From: UBA1858 sp045106935
GTDB lineage: Bacteria; Pseudomonadota; Gammaproteobacteria; UBA4575
Length of the DNA stretch: 53,277 bases
Assembly (NCBI GenBank): GCA_045106935.1
Contig: JBGCFN010000031.1
Location: forward strand, 1 to 53,277
Direction: 5' to 3'
The translations under genes were made by a program, and so were the position numbers. The notes below the pieces were generated by a model. It saw only the letters and a list, made by a program, of their open reading frames with translations, searched no databases and was not told where the DNA came from. Each line of letters opens with the position of its first letter. Position 1 is the stretch's first letter. Of the stretch, positions 35,666-45,400 are shown piece after piece.

Positions 35666-36550
35666 ATGCACCACCATCACCACCATTCTGTGCCATCAAC
35701 AAATAAAGCATTTTTAATTGGTGCTGCAATCAATATTATTTATGTGATTATTGAAGCTGCGTTTGGATTTCTATCAAACTCCTTATCGTTGCTGGCAGAT
35801 GCTGGTCATAACTTTAGTGATGTCTTGGTATTATTACTTGCCTGGGGAGCTAACATTCTTGCCTCATCTAAACCTACTCATAGACACACCTATGGATACA
35901 GGCGAGTAACAATTCTTGCAGCACTCGTTAGCGGTGTAACGTTAAGCATCACTATGGCATTGATAGCAATTGAAGCAATTCAGCGTCTCAACACTCTGAC
36001 TGAACCTAATAGCCTTACCATAATTATAGTCGCAAGTATTGGCATTATTATTAATTTCATCACTGCCGCATTATTTATTAGCAACAAAGATGAAGACTTA
36101 AATGTAAAAGGTGCATTTCTTCATATGATTGCAGATGGATTAGTGTCAGTAGCCGTAGTGATCGGCGGCATTATTATATTTTACACAGGATGGTTGTTAA
36201 TTGATCCAATACTAAGCCTCTTAATCATTGCTGTGATCGCCTTCAGCGCTTGGGGATTAATTAAAGATTCTTTCAACTTATCAGTGGATGGTGTACCCAC
36301 AAACATAGATGTCACGTCTGTTCGAGATTATTTGCTCAGCTTGCCCGATGTTAAAGAAATTCATGATTTACATATATGGGCTATGAGTACGACACAAGTC
36401 GCATTGACAGCGCATCTATTACGTTCTTCGACAAATATTGATGACCAGCTATTACATGAAGTAGCAGCTCAACTTAAAGAAAAGTTTGGTATACACCATT
36501 CCACCATTCAGGTGGAAAATGGTCATTGTGAATTACATTGCCAGAACTAA
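35666..36550 (+). CDS. Cation diffusion facilitator (Zn2+/Co2+/Cd2+ exporter), natural His6 N-terminus
   Basis: 294-aa inner-membrane divalent-metal/proton antiporter of the CDF family, ZitB/CzcD-like. Six transmembrane helices. The transport site residues are in TM2 (DAGHNFSD: D45, H48, D52) and TM5 (HMIADG: H153, D157), the HD-HD set expected for zinc. A cytoplasmic C-terminal domain (about 205-290) ends EVENGHCELHC-like with metal-binding His and Cys (VENGHCELHCQ). The N-terminus starts with M and six histidines, then SVPSTNK. This is a natural metal-binding tail seen in other forms in the family. AGAGG lies about 13 nt before the ATG. Confidence 0.93.
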   Translation: MHHHHHHSVPSTNKAFLIGAAINIIYVIIEAAFGFLSNSLSLLADAGHNFSDVLVLLLAWGANILASSKPTHRHTYGYRRVTILAALVSGVTLSITMALIAIEAIQRLNTLTEPNSLTIIIVASIGIIINFITAALFISNKDEDLNVKGAFLHMIADGLVSVAVVIGGIIIFYTGWLLIDPILSLLIIAVIAFSAWGLIKDSFNLSVDGVPTNIDVTSVRDYLLSLPDVKEIHDLHIWAMSTTQVALTAHLLRSSTNIDDQLLHEVAAQLKEKFGIHHSTIQVENGHCELHCQN

Positions 36551-36555
36551 ATGAT

Positions 36556-37296
36556 TCAGCCTTCAATCCATTCTGTGGGAACCCAATAACCAGTCGCTTG
36601 AATTGGAGAGATATTGTCAACACTACTCACCCAAATGGTAAGCGCGTAACGTTGCGCATGCTCTGACGCATCTTTAGGTAAATCTATTTCCCAACCATCT
36701 TTACTGGCAGCATACATATAGTGGGATAATGCAACAAAATCTTGCTTTAATACACGGTTTTTATTTTCTCCGCGTTGCACATCAGTCATTATACCTACTC
36801 CCAATAAGGCAACATTTAGCACATAAGCTTTAGAGTATTTAGAATATTTAACATGGACTGTTTGAGAATTTGCAGTAAAACTCAAAATACCGGCATCATT
36901 AGATCCTTTAGGTAAATCTTTTCCACGTATCCAACCTCGCCATTCTTCACCATTAACCAAAATTCCAGGTGTATAAACTGATCGAATATGACCTTGTTGT
37001 TGATGTCTATATTGTCTAGCGCTATATGCATGATTAGCATAAAGATCTGGCCAGCCCAACCTATCCCAATAATCAACATGAAATGCAATAGGCACAATCT
37101 CACTCCATAGATGTTGATTGTTTTCAAATGCATTTAACCAATGTTCTGCTGGAGGACAACTACTACAGCCTTGCGAGGTAAATAATTCCACCATTATTGC
37201 CTGTTTGTTACTACTAGAAAATGAGACAGACTGTTCTGCAAAAGTGTCCCCAATATTAAAGAAAAGACCCAGTAATATAAAATTCAATAATTTCAT
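36556..37296 (-). CDS. DUF1223 secreted thioredoxin-like protein
   Basis: 246-aa exported protein of the DUF1223 family. A signal peptide (cleavage after TFA near residue 20) is followed by MVELFTSQGCSSCPPAE with a CxxC pair at C44 and C47, as in thioredoxin folds. HVDYWDRLGWPD is also family-specific, and VYTPGILVNG holds the cis-proline loop (TPG). A second beta domain occupies about 140-246. The biological substrate is unknown; a periplasmic redox role is inferred. It is convergent with the CDF gene (5-bp gap). Confidence 0.87.
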   Translation of the reverse strand: MKLLNFILLGLFFNIGDTFAEQSVSFSSSNKQAIMVELFTSQGCSSCPPAEHWLNAFENNQHLWSEIVPIAFHVDYWDRLGWPDLYANHAYSARQYRHQQQGHIRSVYTPGILVNGEEWRGWIRGKDLPKGSNDAGILSFTANSQTVHVKYSKYSKAYVLNVALLGVGIMTDVQRGENKNRVLKQDFVALSHYMYAASKDGWEIDLPKDASEHAQRYALTIWVSSVDNISPIQATGYWVPTEWIEG

Positions 37297-37881
37297 TATT
37301 CTTAACCTATTATTTTGTAGTCACTTTAATAGACCCGGTATATCCAATAGAACTGACAATATATATTTTTGTATTTTTACATCATGGTGATCTTAAATAC
37401 CATCAACATTGATCTAGCCAAGTCTCATCACAATTAAATCAAAACTCAATTCAAATTGTCGAGCATAAAAATATTTATTACTTAATAGAGAAGATAATAT
37501 TCAGTAAATTTCTTAGACGAAATTAGCACTTCACAACACTGTTTTTACTCGTCATAAATTATAGTTAATTTATGTGAAGAAAAGCACAATTCAATGACAA
37601 ATTTAAGTGTACTAAGTGATCATGTAAATAACAGTTAAATGATTAAAGCGACCGTTCATCGATAAATATTTGCGGGTCATTTTTTTAACCATATCAAGTA
37701 TTTATTAATAATAACCACTCATCAGAGAAACAAAGCGAGTTATGTTTGATCAGGATTACTGCATGTTTAATTCAAGTAAAGTACCTTCATAATAATTCGC
37801 AAGCAACTAAAAATTACGTAGTTGTAGATTTAATTCCAACAAAAGATTATGGGTAATAGTTTTAAATTAAACGATTAGAAA
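37297..37881. other. Non-coding AT-rich interval between DUF1223 and pilin genes
   Basis: 585 bp with no convincing gene. It contains a 9-bp-arm inverted repeat at 37553-37574. It must hold the promoters of the DUF1223 gene and of the fimT-pilE operon, but no consensus sigma-54 or clear sigma-70 pair could be picked. Confidence 0.6.
37553..37574. repeat. Inverted repeat CATAAATTA-N4-TAATTTATG
   Basis: Perfect 9-bp arms with a TAGT spacer in the long gap before fimT. It might be a regulator site; in such A/T-rich DNA chance is also possible. Confidence 0.35.
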
Positions 37882-38370
37882 ATGAAATCTAAAAAACATA
37901 CAAGTGGATTTACAATAATTGAACTAATGATAACCATTGTTCTAGCAGTTATTGTATTAGCATTTGGCATCCCATCATTTACATCAATTATAAAACGAAA
38001 TGCCATTATTTCACAATCAAATACAGTACTTTCCTCGCTGTTATATGCACGTAATGAAACAATTACTGAAAATACAAATGTCGTTATTCAACCATTAGTA
38101 TCTGGATCAACTTGGACTGAAGGCTGGGCTATTTATTTAGACGGAAGCAGTACACCCTCGCGAATATTTTCAGGCATCAAAGATGCTTCTTTGATTGAAT
38201 CTTTTGGAGTGACATCTATAACTTATTTACCTGATGGAAGAATCAATAATGTCAATCCTGTCGAATTAAGACTTACACCCAATGACTGTCCTACCGGAGA
38301 AATGGATATAAGAGTTTTTACAATTGGGTTATCAGGTCAAGCAATTGTTTCTGAATTAGCATGTCCGTAA
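37882..38370 (+). CDS. fimT: Type IV minor pilin FimT/FimU (GspH-like)
   Basis: 162-aa prepilin with the leader MKSKKHTSG and cleavage before FTIIELMITIVLAVIVLAFGIPSF (N-methylated Phe+1, Glu+5). The globular domain (about 60-162) is GspH/FimT-like, containing LPDGRIN and a C-terminal two-cysteine region (C146 in NDCPTG, and C161). First gene of an operon in the standard order fimT-pilV-pilW-pilX-pilY1-pilE; the product should help prime pilus assembly. Confidence 0.88.
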   Translation: MKSKKHTSGFTIIELMITIVLAVIVLAFGIPSFTSIIKRNAIISQSNTVLSSLLYARNETITENTNVVIQPLVSGSTWTEGWAIYLDGSSTPSRIFSGIKDASLIESFGVTSITYLPDGRINNVNPVELRLTPNDCPTGEMDIRVFTIGLSGQAIVSELACP

Positions 38371-38395
38371 ATACATAATTATAGCGAATAGAAAA

Positions 38396-38854
38396 ATGAA
38401 ATTTAAGAATTCACATTTTCAAACTGGATTTACCTTAATTGAGATTTTAGTTGCCGTAATAATTCTAGCCATAGGAATGCTTGGACTCGCTTCGCTGCAG
38501 ATTAATACAATCAAGGCAAATCATGGAGCATTACAAAAAACACAAGCCACATTTCTTGCATACGATATTGTTGATCGACTAAGAGCGAATAGAAATTCCG
38601 CAATGGCAGAGAATTATGATATTGCACTAGCAGCAAGTAAACCTTCAGCGGGGACAGCTCTACCTACCATTGATATAAATGACTGGATGACAAGTATAGA
38701 GAACCTCTTGCCTAGTGGTGACGGCGCTGTAGATTGTGACAATTTAGGCACCTGTACGGTGACCATTACATGGGATATCGCTCGTGAAGGTGAAACTACT
38801 AGCACTGGTACAGCCATAACAACCAGATCTTATTCTTTTGTTGCCGGTATTTAA
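38396..38854 (+). CDS. pilV: Type IV minor pilin PilV
   Basis: 152-aa prepilin. Leader ending HFQTG then FTLIEILVAVIILAIGMLGLASLQ, with the GMLG..LQ pattern typical of PilV, and AYDIVDRLRANR soon after. Cysteines in VDCDNLGTCTVTI could form a disulfide. Gap to fimT is 25 bp and to pilW 1 bp. Confidence 0.9.
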   Translation: MKFKNSHFQTGFTLIEILVAVIILAIGMLGLASLQINTIKANHGALQKTQATFLAYDIVDRLRANRNSAMAENYDIALAASKPSAGTALPTIDINDWMTSIENLLPSGDGAVDCDNLGTCTVTITWDIAREGETTSTGTAITTRSYSFVAGI

Positions 38855-38855
38855 T

Positions 38856-39917
38856 ATGACATTTAACCGTATAAATAAAAGCAAAGGATTCACTTTAGTA
38901 GAGATATTAATTGCTCTCATACTAGGGTTAGTTTTAACCGCAAGTGCAATTAATATTTTTATAAATAATAAATCTACCTACAATCTTGAAAACGAGTTAT
39001 CCAGACTTCAGGAAAGCGGACGATTTGCTATTGATTCTATGGTAGAAGATATACGCATGGTTGATTATAACGGTTGTAGCAGCCGAACCAGACTCAGTGC
39101 TACTAATTATGCACGTGCTCCAGCGCCAATATTGCCTTTTGATACTGATAATACAATCAGAGGGTTTAATGCCAATGCAACGAATTGGACTCCAACAATT
39201 GAATCTGGATTAAATTTATCGGGTGTAATTAATGGTACAGATGTATTGAATATTCAGCGTGCTAGTTGTGGCGCTCAATTAAATGGTAATTTTGCTGCAA
39301 ATGCAGCAATTGGTGTCAATGACAGTTGTACATTCGTCCCTGATGATGTCGTACTTATAACAGATTGTTCTCGAGCAGATATTTTTGAAATAGACAGCGT
39401 AACTAATGGAACAGGCAGTCAAACATTAGGTCATTCAGTCACAAGAAATACAAGCGCAAGCCTTACTGGCGCTTATGACGAACGAGCTACCGTTTACCGA
39501 TTACGATCAGTCGCTTACTTTATAGCAAATAATAATAATGGTGAACCATCCCTTTATAGATCCTCATGGACACCTGACGGGAATAATATATTAGAAGCAT
39601 CGCCTCCACTTCCTGCTGCTCAAAAAGATTTCAGTGTATCTGAATTAGCATCAGGCATAGAAGATATGCAAATTCTTTACGGTGAAGACGATGTAGCCAC
39701 TAGTGATGATTATGCAGATAATTACAAGACAGCCGCAAATGTAACAAACTGGGCAGATGTTCGTAGCGTTAGAATCAGCCTACTGCTAAGAAGTAGAGAT
39801 AATATTACTCAACAACAGAATACAGTTCTATTCAATGGTGTGAATGTTGGAGGTACCGATAATCGATTACGATTGGTTTTCACATCAACCGCCAGCCTAA
39901 GAAATCGACTCCCATAA
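38856..39917 (+). CDS. pilW: Type IV minor pilin PilW
   Basis: 353-aa prepilin from the ATG at 38856. Leader MTFNRINKSKG then FTLVEILIALILGLVLTASAINIFI; LQESGRFAIDSMVEDIRM follows as in PilW proteins, and the C-terminal ADVRSVRISLLLRS matches the family. The start is one base after the pilV stop; an upstream TTG (38838) inside pilV is rejected. Interacts with PilV, PilX and PilY1 in the tip complex of characterised systems. Confidence 0.9.
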   Translation: MTFNRINKSKGFTLVEILIALILGLVLTASAINIFINNKSTYNLENELSRLQESGRFAIDSMVEDIRMVDYNGCSSRTRLSATNYARAPAPILPFDTDNTIRGFNANATNWTPTIESGLNLSGVINGTDVLNIQRASCGAQLNGNFAANAAIGVNDSCTFVPDDVVLITDCSRADIFEIDSVTNGTGSQTLGHSVTRNTSASLTGAYDERATVYRLRSVAYFIANNNNGEPSLYRSSWTPDGNNILEASPPLPAAQKDFSVSELASGIEDMQILYGEDDVATSDDYADNYKTAANVTNWADVRSVRISLLLRSRDNITQQQNTVLFNGVNVGGTDNRLRLVFTSTASLRNRLP

Positions 39918-39936
39918 AACAATCAGTGAATACAAT

Positions 39937-40458
39937 ATGAAAAATTTAAAATATAACCAAAATGGTGTAGCACTTGTTATCTGTCTAATATTATTGACTG
40001 TATCTACATTATTGGGATTAGCCTCAGTTAACTCAACTATTCTTGAAGAGAAAATGGCAGGAAACATTAGAAGTAAACATTTGTCTTTTCAATCTACAGA
40101 AGCTGCACTAAGAGATGCCGAAGAATATATGGATACTTCTGTAGGCTTATCTTCGATATTTGATGGTACTAATGGACAGTATCCTCACAGCCAACCTGGT
40201 GATTCAGACTTTCCAATATGGGAAGGCGACAATGTTGCCTCATCTTCATGGCGAAATGCATCTACCGTAAACATTAATGGAACAATTACAACTCCACAAT
40301 TCATTATTGAAGATTTAGGTCAAACAACTATTCCTGGATGTTTGCCCGAACCAGGCAAACCACTTAATTGCACACTAAATTATTATCGAATTACTGCAAG
40401 AGGTGTTGGATTAAGTAACAACCCAACACTTATTCAAGCAACTTATAGCAAAAGATAG
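39937..40458 (+). CDS. pilX: Type IV minor pilin PilX
   Basis: 173-aa prepilin-like protein. The leader MKNLKYNQNG is followed by VALVICLILLTVSTLLGLASV, which lacks the Glu+5 of other pilins, as is common in PilX. The EEKMAGNIRSKHLSFQSTEAALRDAE segment is the PilX signature. A Cys pair (GCLPEPGKPLNC) lies in the C-terminal part. Found between pilW and pilY1 as expected. Confidence 0.88.
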   Translation: MKNLKYNQNGVALVICLILLTVSTLLGLASVNSTILEEKMAGNIRSKHLSFQSTEAALRDAEEYMDTSVGLSSIFDGTNGQYPHSQPGDSDFPIWEGDNVASSSWRNASTVNINGTITTPQFIIEDLGQTTIPGCLPEPGKPLNCTLNYYRITARGVGLSNNPTLIQATYSKR

Positions 40459-40474
40459 ACATACGGTACTCCTT

Positions 40475-43400
40475 ATGAAAACAAATAACTTTCAAAACAT
40501 GATCTTTAAAATGAGTATAAGTAATCACATCTCATCTATAAGACATACATTTAAATTCATTATAGTGAATTTAGTATTTGCTGTTACATTAGCACATGCT
40601 GCTATCGATTTGACTGACACACCACTTAATTTGAGTACGGGAGCAGGTGCAAATGTCCTCTTTAACATGTCTGTTGAAACACCAATGGGCGGCGGCGGCT
40701 ATAACGACGCACCGGGGTCCATTCCGGGCTGTACAGGTCGAAAATCGGTAAGCGGAGTGGGTAGCAATTTGGGTACATGTTATTTTCCTTCGTATGATTA
40801 TATTGGGTATTTTGACACACTAAAATGTTATTCATATTCAAGTAATCGGTTTCAGCCATCAGATATCGCTAGCCCAGATCATTCTTGTGATGACGGACAG
40901 ACAGGAAGATGGAGTGGAAACTTCTTAAACTGGGCAACCATGACAGCTATTGATACTTATATCTTAACAATGACTGGTGGAAGACGAGTAACGGATACAC
41001 CCACACAAACTGTAATTGAGAGATCTTTAGCCTTTGTCGCAGGTTATGCTTATCACACAAAAGCTATCGGCAGCAGCGTCACAAATAGTTCATCCGGAGT
41101 CCCACTCGAATCTGTTACTCCTTTCAATAACCCGTGGGCTAGAATTGTTCAGAATAGCAACACATCAACATTCAGGTTTGAACCATCCAGCGGTGGCAAT
41201 ACAACATACAATGTAAGACTAGAAGTATGCAAAGTAGATAATTCTCTAGCCAATAATGGACTGGAAAGTTATTGCGTTGCACGGACCAACGGCTCTTCTA
41301 ATTATTACAAGCCTGAAGGGCTGATTCAGCGCAATGATAATAAAATGCGTTTTGGAGTTATGGCATACACAACAGATAATAGTAATTCACGACAAGGCGG
41401 CGTCTTAAGAAGCAACATGAAATATGTTGGCCCTGAGTTAGGCACTGGTATAAATAACCCCAATAAAGAATATAACGATGATGGATTATTTATAACCAAT
41501 CCAGATGGTGCATCTGCAGGCAATAGTGGTGTCATTAACTACATTAATAAATTTGCTGTTCTAGCAGGTCGGTATAAATCTTTTGATCCAGTCAGCGAAT
41601 TATTCTACGAAGCAAGCCGATTTTATCGAGATTTAGGACCAACTCCTAGTACTTATAGCGGACTATCTACCAGTAACAATGGTGGATTCCCCATAATAAC
41701 TGCTTGGGAAGATCCGATACAATATGAATGTCAGCAGAATTTTATGGTTGCTATTAATGATGCATTCCCATGGCGAGATAAGCGACTTCCAGGTACACAC
41801 TTCACAACAAATCCAACAGTAGATGCATTAGGAAGAAATGTAACCGTCAATGATGATCTTGGTGCAGCACCGACGGATTCAGATCCCAGAATGAATGTAA
41901 GAACACTTACGAATTATGTAGGTCAACTTGAAGATGCTGCAACATCTGGTAGCAATAAATTATCAACCAGATTAGGCACAACCAAAATTGGTGAAATACT
42001 TGCTCCAAGCACTGGCGCAGGCATTAACCCTACCAATGGCAATGGACGTAGAAATAGTTATTATTTAGCAGGTCTAGCTCATTTCCTTAACACCGAAGAT
42101 TTGTCTTCTCTACCTGGAGATCAAACTGTTGCAACATTTATGATTGATTCACAGGAATATAACAATAACCCATTAACTGGGAATGTAAATCAACTCTGGT
42201 TAGCAGGTAAATATGGCGGATTTATTGATAGCAATGATGATGGTATCCCACAGACTGCAGAATGGGACAGTGACGGTGATGGCGAACCAGATAATTATGT
42301 CCTTGCTACAGAACCAAGCAAAATGGTTGCAAAACTACAACAGTCATTTGATAGCATAAATCAAGTCACAGCTGCTTCAAATACTGCTGTCGCAGTAAAT
42401 AGTACACAGTTGCGCCAAAACTCTCGCGTTTATCAAGCAACCTATTCAAGTGCGGATTGGAGCGGAAGATTACAAGCTATTGATATTAATTTAGATGGAT
42501 CTATTGGCAGTACATTGTGGGATGCTGCAGATGAATTACCTGCACATGGATCAAGAAATATTTTCACAACTGTAATGGCAGATAACGGTAGTGGGACTCT
42601 CGTGCCTACTCCAGTGGAGTTCTTACCTGCAAATGTTACGTTAAGTAGCAGTGCACCCACTACAACTACTGTTGTAACACAACTCACTTCAGGTACAGCC
42701 AGCCAATCAACAACAGGAACATATGGTGGAGTTACAGGCAGCGCTTCCAAAGGCTTCGATCAAGACTTAAATGGTAACTTTAATACTGGATCTGTTACTC
42801 ATACACTAGGTACAAATCCTAATGAATACTGGGAGCTTGACCTAGGTTCACAACAAACAAATATCTCTACTCTAAATATTTACAATAGATCTGATTGTTG
42901 CAGCAGAAGATTGAGTAATATTTATGTCATGGTAGCAGATACTCCATTCCCAACAAGTGCTACCCCAGATGCAACAAATTTAGCTGCCGCAATTGCAAAT
43001 GCTGATTACGCTGAACAAATAATCAATGGAGATGCCGTGCGCATTAATGTGGGTGGTGGACCAGCATTTACCGATGCTCGAGGTAGAGATTGGGTAACAG
43101 ATGATGCTTATTATGAAGCTGGAAACAATCAGTCAACTACAAACGCGATTAGCAATGCAGATACTGGCGATTTTCTTGGTGATACTTCAGACGAATTATT
43201 ATATCAATCAGAATTAAGAAGAAGTAACCCCGTCTATCTAAACATTCCTGTTCAGTCTGGTTTAGGACACACGGTAATTCTTCATTTTTCTAAAATTAAT
43301 GGCAACTCTTCTATCGTCGATGTTTTATTTGACGGAACGCAAGTATTAGATAATTACGATATCAGTGCTCCAGGAGACAATGTAGCTCAAGCTGTAGCAA

Positions 43401-45388
43401 TAAGATACACGGCAACAGATAGTACACTTGATTTAGATATTGTTAGGGATGCAGGAAGTGCTCGAGCAAGATTGAGTGGTGTTGAAGTTATCCCAGACGT
43501 TACTACATCAACTTTTGTTGCACAAAGTGTAGGGGTTCCTGGTAGATATATAAGATTACAAAAAGCCGGTGGCGTTGGTGTTAGTGGTCTAACCGCTGTA
43601 AACAATGTGTTTAATAATGAAAATTTCGTGAGTCTAACTGAAGTTGAAGTATACACTTCTGAAGAAGTCTCAACAGGTGTAGATAATACAAGTATCGTCA
43701 ATTATATTCGAGGCGACCAAAGTCTAGAAATTGCCAATAGCGGACCTTACCGCGATCGTACAAATTTGTTGGGCGACATTGTCAACTCATCCCCAATCTC
43801 AGTCAGTATCGAAAATTTTGGGTATGATGTGTTACCAGGCGCTGCTGGAAGCAGCTATCCAACATATTTAACCAGCAAAACAACTAAGTATGTTCCTGCT
43901 AACAACCAATTATTTAGTGTGATTTATGCTGGTGCTAATGATGGAATGTTACACGCTTTCCAAGACAATGAAGATATTAATCCAGCTACAGCTGGTAGAG
44001 AATTATTTTCATATATTCCAAGTCATTTACATGATGAGTTAGCAAATCTAACAAACCCAAATTATCCACACCAATATTTTGTTGATGCAACACCCGCATT
44101 TGGAGATGTTTATATTAGCGGCGCATGGAAAACAATACTCGTTGGCTCACTAGGCGCTGGTGGTAGAGGTCTATATGCGTTAGATATAACAGACCCTAAA
44201 AACTTCGATGAAAATGATGTGCTATGGGAATTCAAGATTGATTCTGATGTTGCAAATGGTAGCGATGAATTAGGGTACGTTTTGGGAGAGCCTAAAATTG
44301 TTAGATTAAACAATGGCAAATGGGGAGTTATTGTTGGAAATGGTTTCAACAGTGCTAGCCAGAAAGCACAGTTAATTATTTTAGATGCTTCAGATGGATC
44401 TATTATGAGAATCATTGATACAGGTGTCGGAACTGTTGCAATTCCAAATGGATTATCCGAACCCACAGCCTTAGACACTAATTTTGATAGAATCGCAGAT
44501 GCCGTATATGCAGGTGATTTATATGGCAACATGTGGAAATTTGACCTAACTGCGTCTACAGGAATTGCATCTAATTGGGATGTGGAATATACATCAAGTG
44601 GACAACCTGCTCCACTTTATGAAGCACAAACATCTGGCGGCAATGCACAACCAATTACCTCACCTCCCAGCTTAGCAATCAACCCCGCAGGTGGTTACAA
44701 TGTCTTATTTGGTACAGGTAAATATTTCGAAGTGGGAGACAACTTAATTCCAAGCAGTCCAGATATACAAACATTTTATAGCATTCAAGATAATGGAACT
44801 TTACTAGCTGCAGGAAGATCCTTATTAGTTGAACAAACTATATTAGGTGAGATTGACATTACGGCAGATGATGGTGGAACACCACTAGATACGAGCGATG
44901 ATACAATTGTACCAGTCAGGATAACTTCTTCTGGAAGCTCTGTAAATTACACTACGCAAAGAGGGTGGTTTATGGATCTAAATGTCACATCTACGACAGC
45001 TGAAGGAGAACGTGTTATCTCTAAACCTGTAATTCGTTTAGACAAAGTTACTTTTAATACAATTATTCCATCAGATAATCCATGTACAGGAGGACTTGGT
45101 GGTTGGACAATGGGACTTGATGTTCTAAATGGTGCACGACCAACATTTTCTATCACAGATATTAATGGTGATGGATTAATTGATAGCTCTGATAACGTTA
45201 GTTATGGTGGTGCCAATGTTGCAATTTCAGGCTTCGGAAATGATGGCGTCATTTCATCACCAACAATTATTTCAGGAAGTGGTGGAATTGATTATATTTT
45301 ACGCCCAAATGGCACTGGAATAGCAAGTGATGCAACTTTAGGAAATGCATCTATAGTTGGGCGTCAATCATGGCAACAACTAAAATAG
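40475..45388 (+). CDS. pilY1: Type IV pilus tip adhesin PilY1 with inserted F5/8C and malectin-like domains
   Basis: 1637-aa exported protein at the pilus tip, controlling pilus extension/retraction and adhesion. Signal-like hydrophobic segment 28-42 ends LAHAA. The N-terminal part (about 50-660) includes calcium-loop-like DSNDDG and DSDGDGEPDN near 590-605. The C-terminal PilY beta-propeller spans about 1085-1637 with the conserved calcium loop DTNFDRIAD near 1334 (as in Pseudomonas PilY1) and another DINGDGLIDSSDN near 1562. Between them (about 735-1057) is an insertion that looks like an F5/8-type C (fucolectin-like) domain: GTASQSTTG, SVTHTLGTNPNEYWELDLG, YNRSDCCSRRLSN, GRYIRLQ and FVSLTEVEVY. 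This is itself split by a malectin-like module (about 855-1001: RINVGGGPAFTDARGRDW). Both modules bind carbohydrates in other proteins. Ribosome site is weak. Confidence 0.88.
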   Translation: MKTNNFQNMIFKMSISNHISSIRHTFKFIIVNLVFAVTLAHAAIDLTDTPLNLSTGAGANVLFNMSVETPMGGGGYNDAPGSIPGCTGRKSVSGVGSNLGTCYFPSYDYIGYFDTLKCYSYSSNRFQPSDIASPDHSCDDGQTGRWSGNFLNWATMTAIDTYILTMTGGRRVTDTPTQTVIERSLAFVAGYAYHTKAIGSSVTNSSSGVPLESVTPFNNPWARIVQNSNTSTFRFEPSSGGNTTYNVRLEVCKVDNSLANNGLESYCVARTNGSSNYYKPEGLIQRNDNKMRFGVMAYTTDNSNSRQGGVLRSNMKYVGPELGTGINNPNKEYNDDGLFITNPDGASAGNSGVINYINKFAVLAGRYKSFDPVSELFYEASRFYRDLGPTPSTYSGLSTSNNGGFPIITAWEDPIQYECQQNFMVAINDAFPWRDKRLPGTHFTTNPTVDALGRNVTVNDDLGAAPTDSDPRMNVRTLTNYVGQLEDAATSGSNKLSTRLGTTKIGEILAPSTGAGINPTNGNGRRNSYYLAGLAHFLNTEDLSSLPGDQTVATFMIDSQEYNNNPLTGNVNQLWLAGKYGGFIDSNDDGIPQTAEWDSDGDGEPDNYVLATEPSKMVAKLQQSFDSINQVTAASNTAVAVNSTQLRQNSRVYQATYSSADWSGRLQAIDINLDGSIGSTLWDAADELPAHGSRNIFTTVMADNGSGTLVPTPVEFLPANVTLSSSAPTTTTVVTQLTSGTASQSTTGTYGGVTGSASKGFDQDLNGNFNTGSVTHTLGTNPNEYWELDLGSQQTNISTLNIYNRSDCCSRRLSNIYVMVADTPFPTSATPDATNLAAAIANADYAEQIINGDAVRINVGGGPAFTDARGRDWVTDDAYYEAGNNQSTTNAISNADTGDFLGDTSDELLYQSELRRSNPVYLNIPVQSGLGHTVILHFSKINGNSSIVDVLFDGTQVLDNYDISAPGDNVAQAVAIRYTATDSTLDLDIVRDAGSARARLSGVEVIPDVTTSTFVAQSVGVPGRYIRLQKAGGVGVSGLTAVNNVFNNENFVSLTEVEVYTSEEVSTGVDNTSIVNYIRGDQSLEIANSGPYRDRTNLLGDIVNSSPISVSIENFGYDVLPGAAGSSYPTYLTSKTTKYVPANNQLFSVIYAGANDGMLHAFQDNEDINPATAGRELFSYIPSHLHDELANLTNPNYPHQYFVDATPAFGDVYISGAWKTILVGSLGAGGRGLYALDITDPKNFDENDVLWEFKIDSDVANGSDELGYVLGEPKIVRLNNGKWGVIVGNGFNSASQKAQLIILDASDGSIMRIIDTGVGTVAIPNGLSEPTALDTNFDRIADAVYAGDLYGNMWKFDLTASTGIASNWDVEYTSSGQPAPLYEAQTSGGNAQPITSPPSLAINPAGGYNVLFGTGKYFEVGDNLIPSSPDIQTFYSIQDNGTLLAAGRSLLVEQTILGEIDITADDGGTPLDTSDDTIVPVRITSSGSSVNYTTQRGWFMDLNVTSTTAEGERVISKPVIRLDKVTFNTIIPSDNPCTGGLGGWTMGLDVLNGARPTFSITDINGDGLIDSSDNVSYGGANVAISGFGNDGVISSPTIISGSGGIDYILRPNGTGIASDATLGNASIVGRQSWQQLK

Positions 45389-45400
45389 CAAGGAACAAGA

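Noticed and set aside
44110..44532. 140-codon open frame on the minus strand inside pilY1
   Set aside because: Antisense to the conserved beta-propeller; no sign of a gene.
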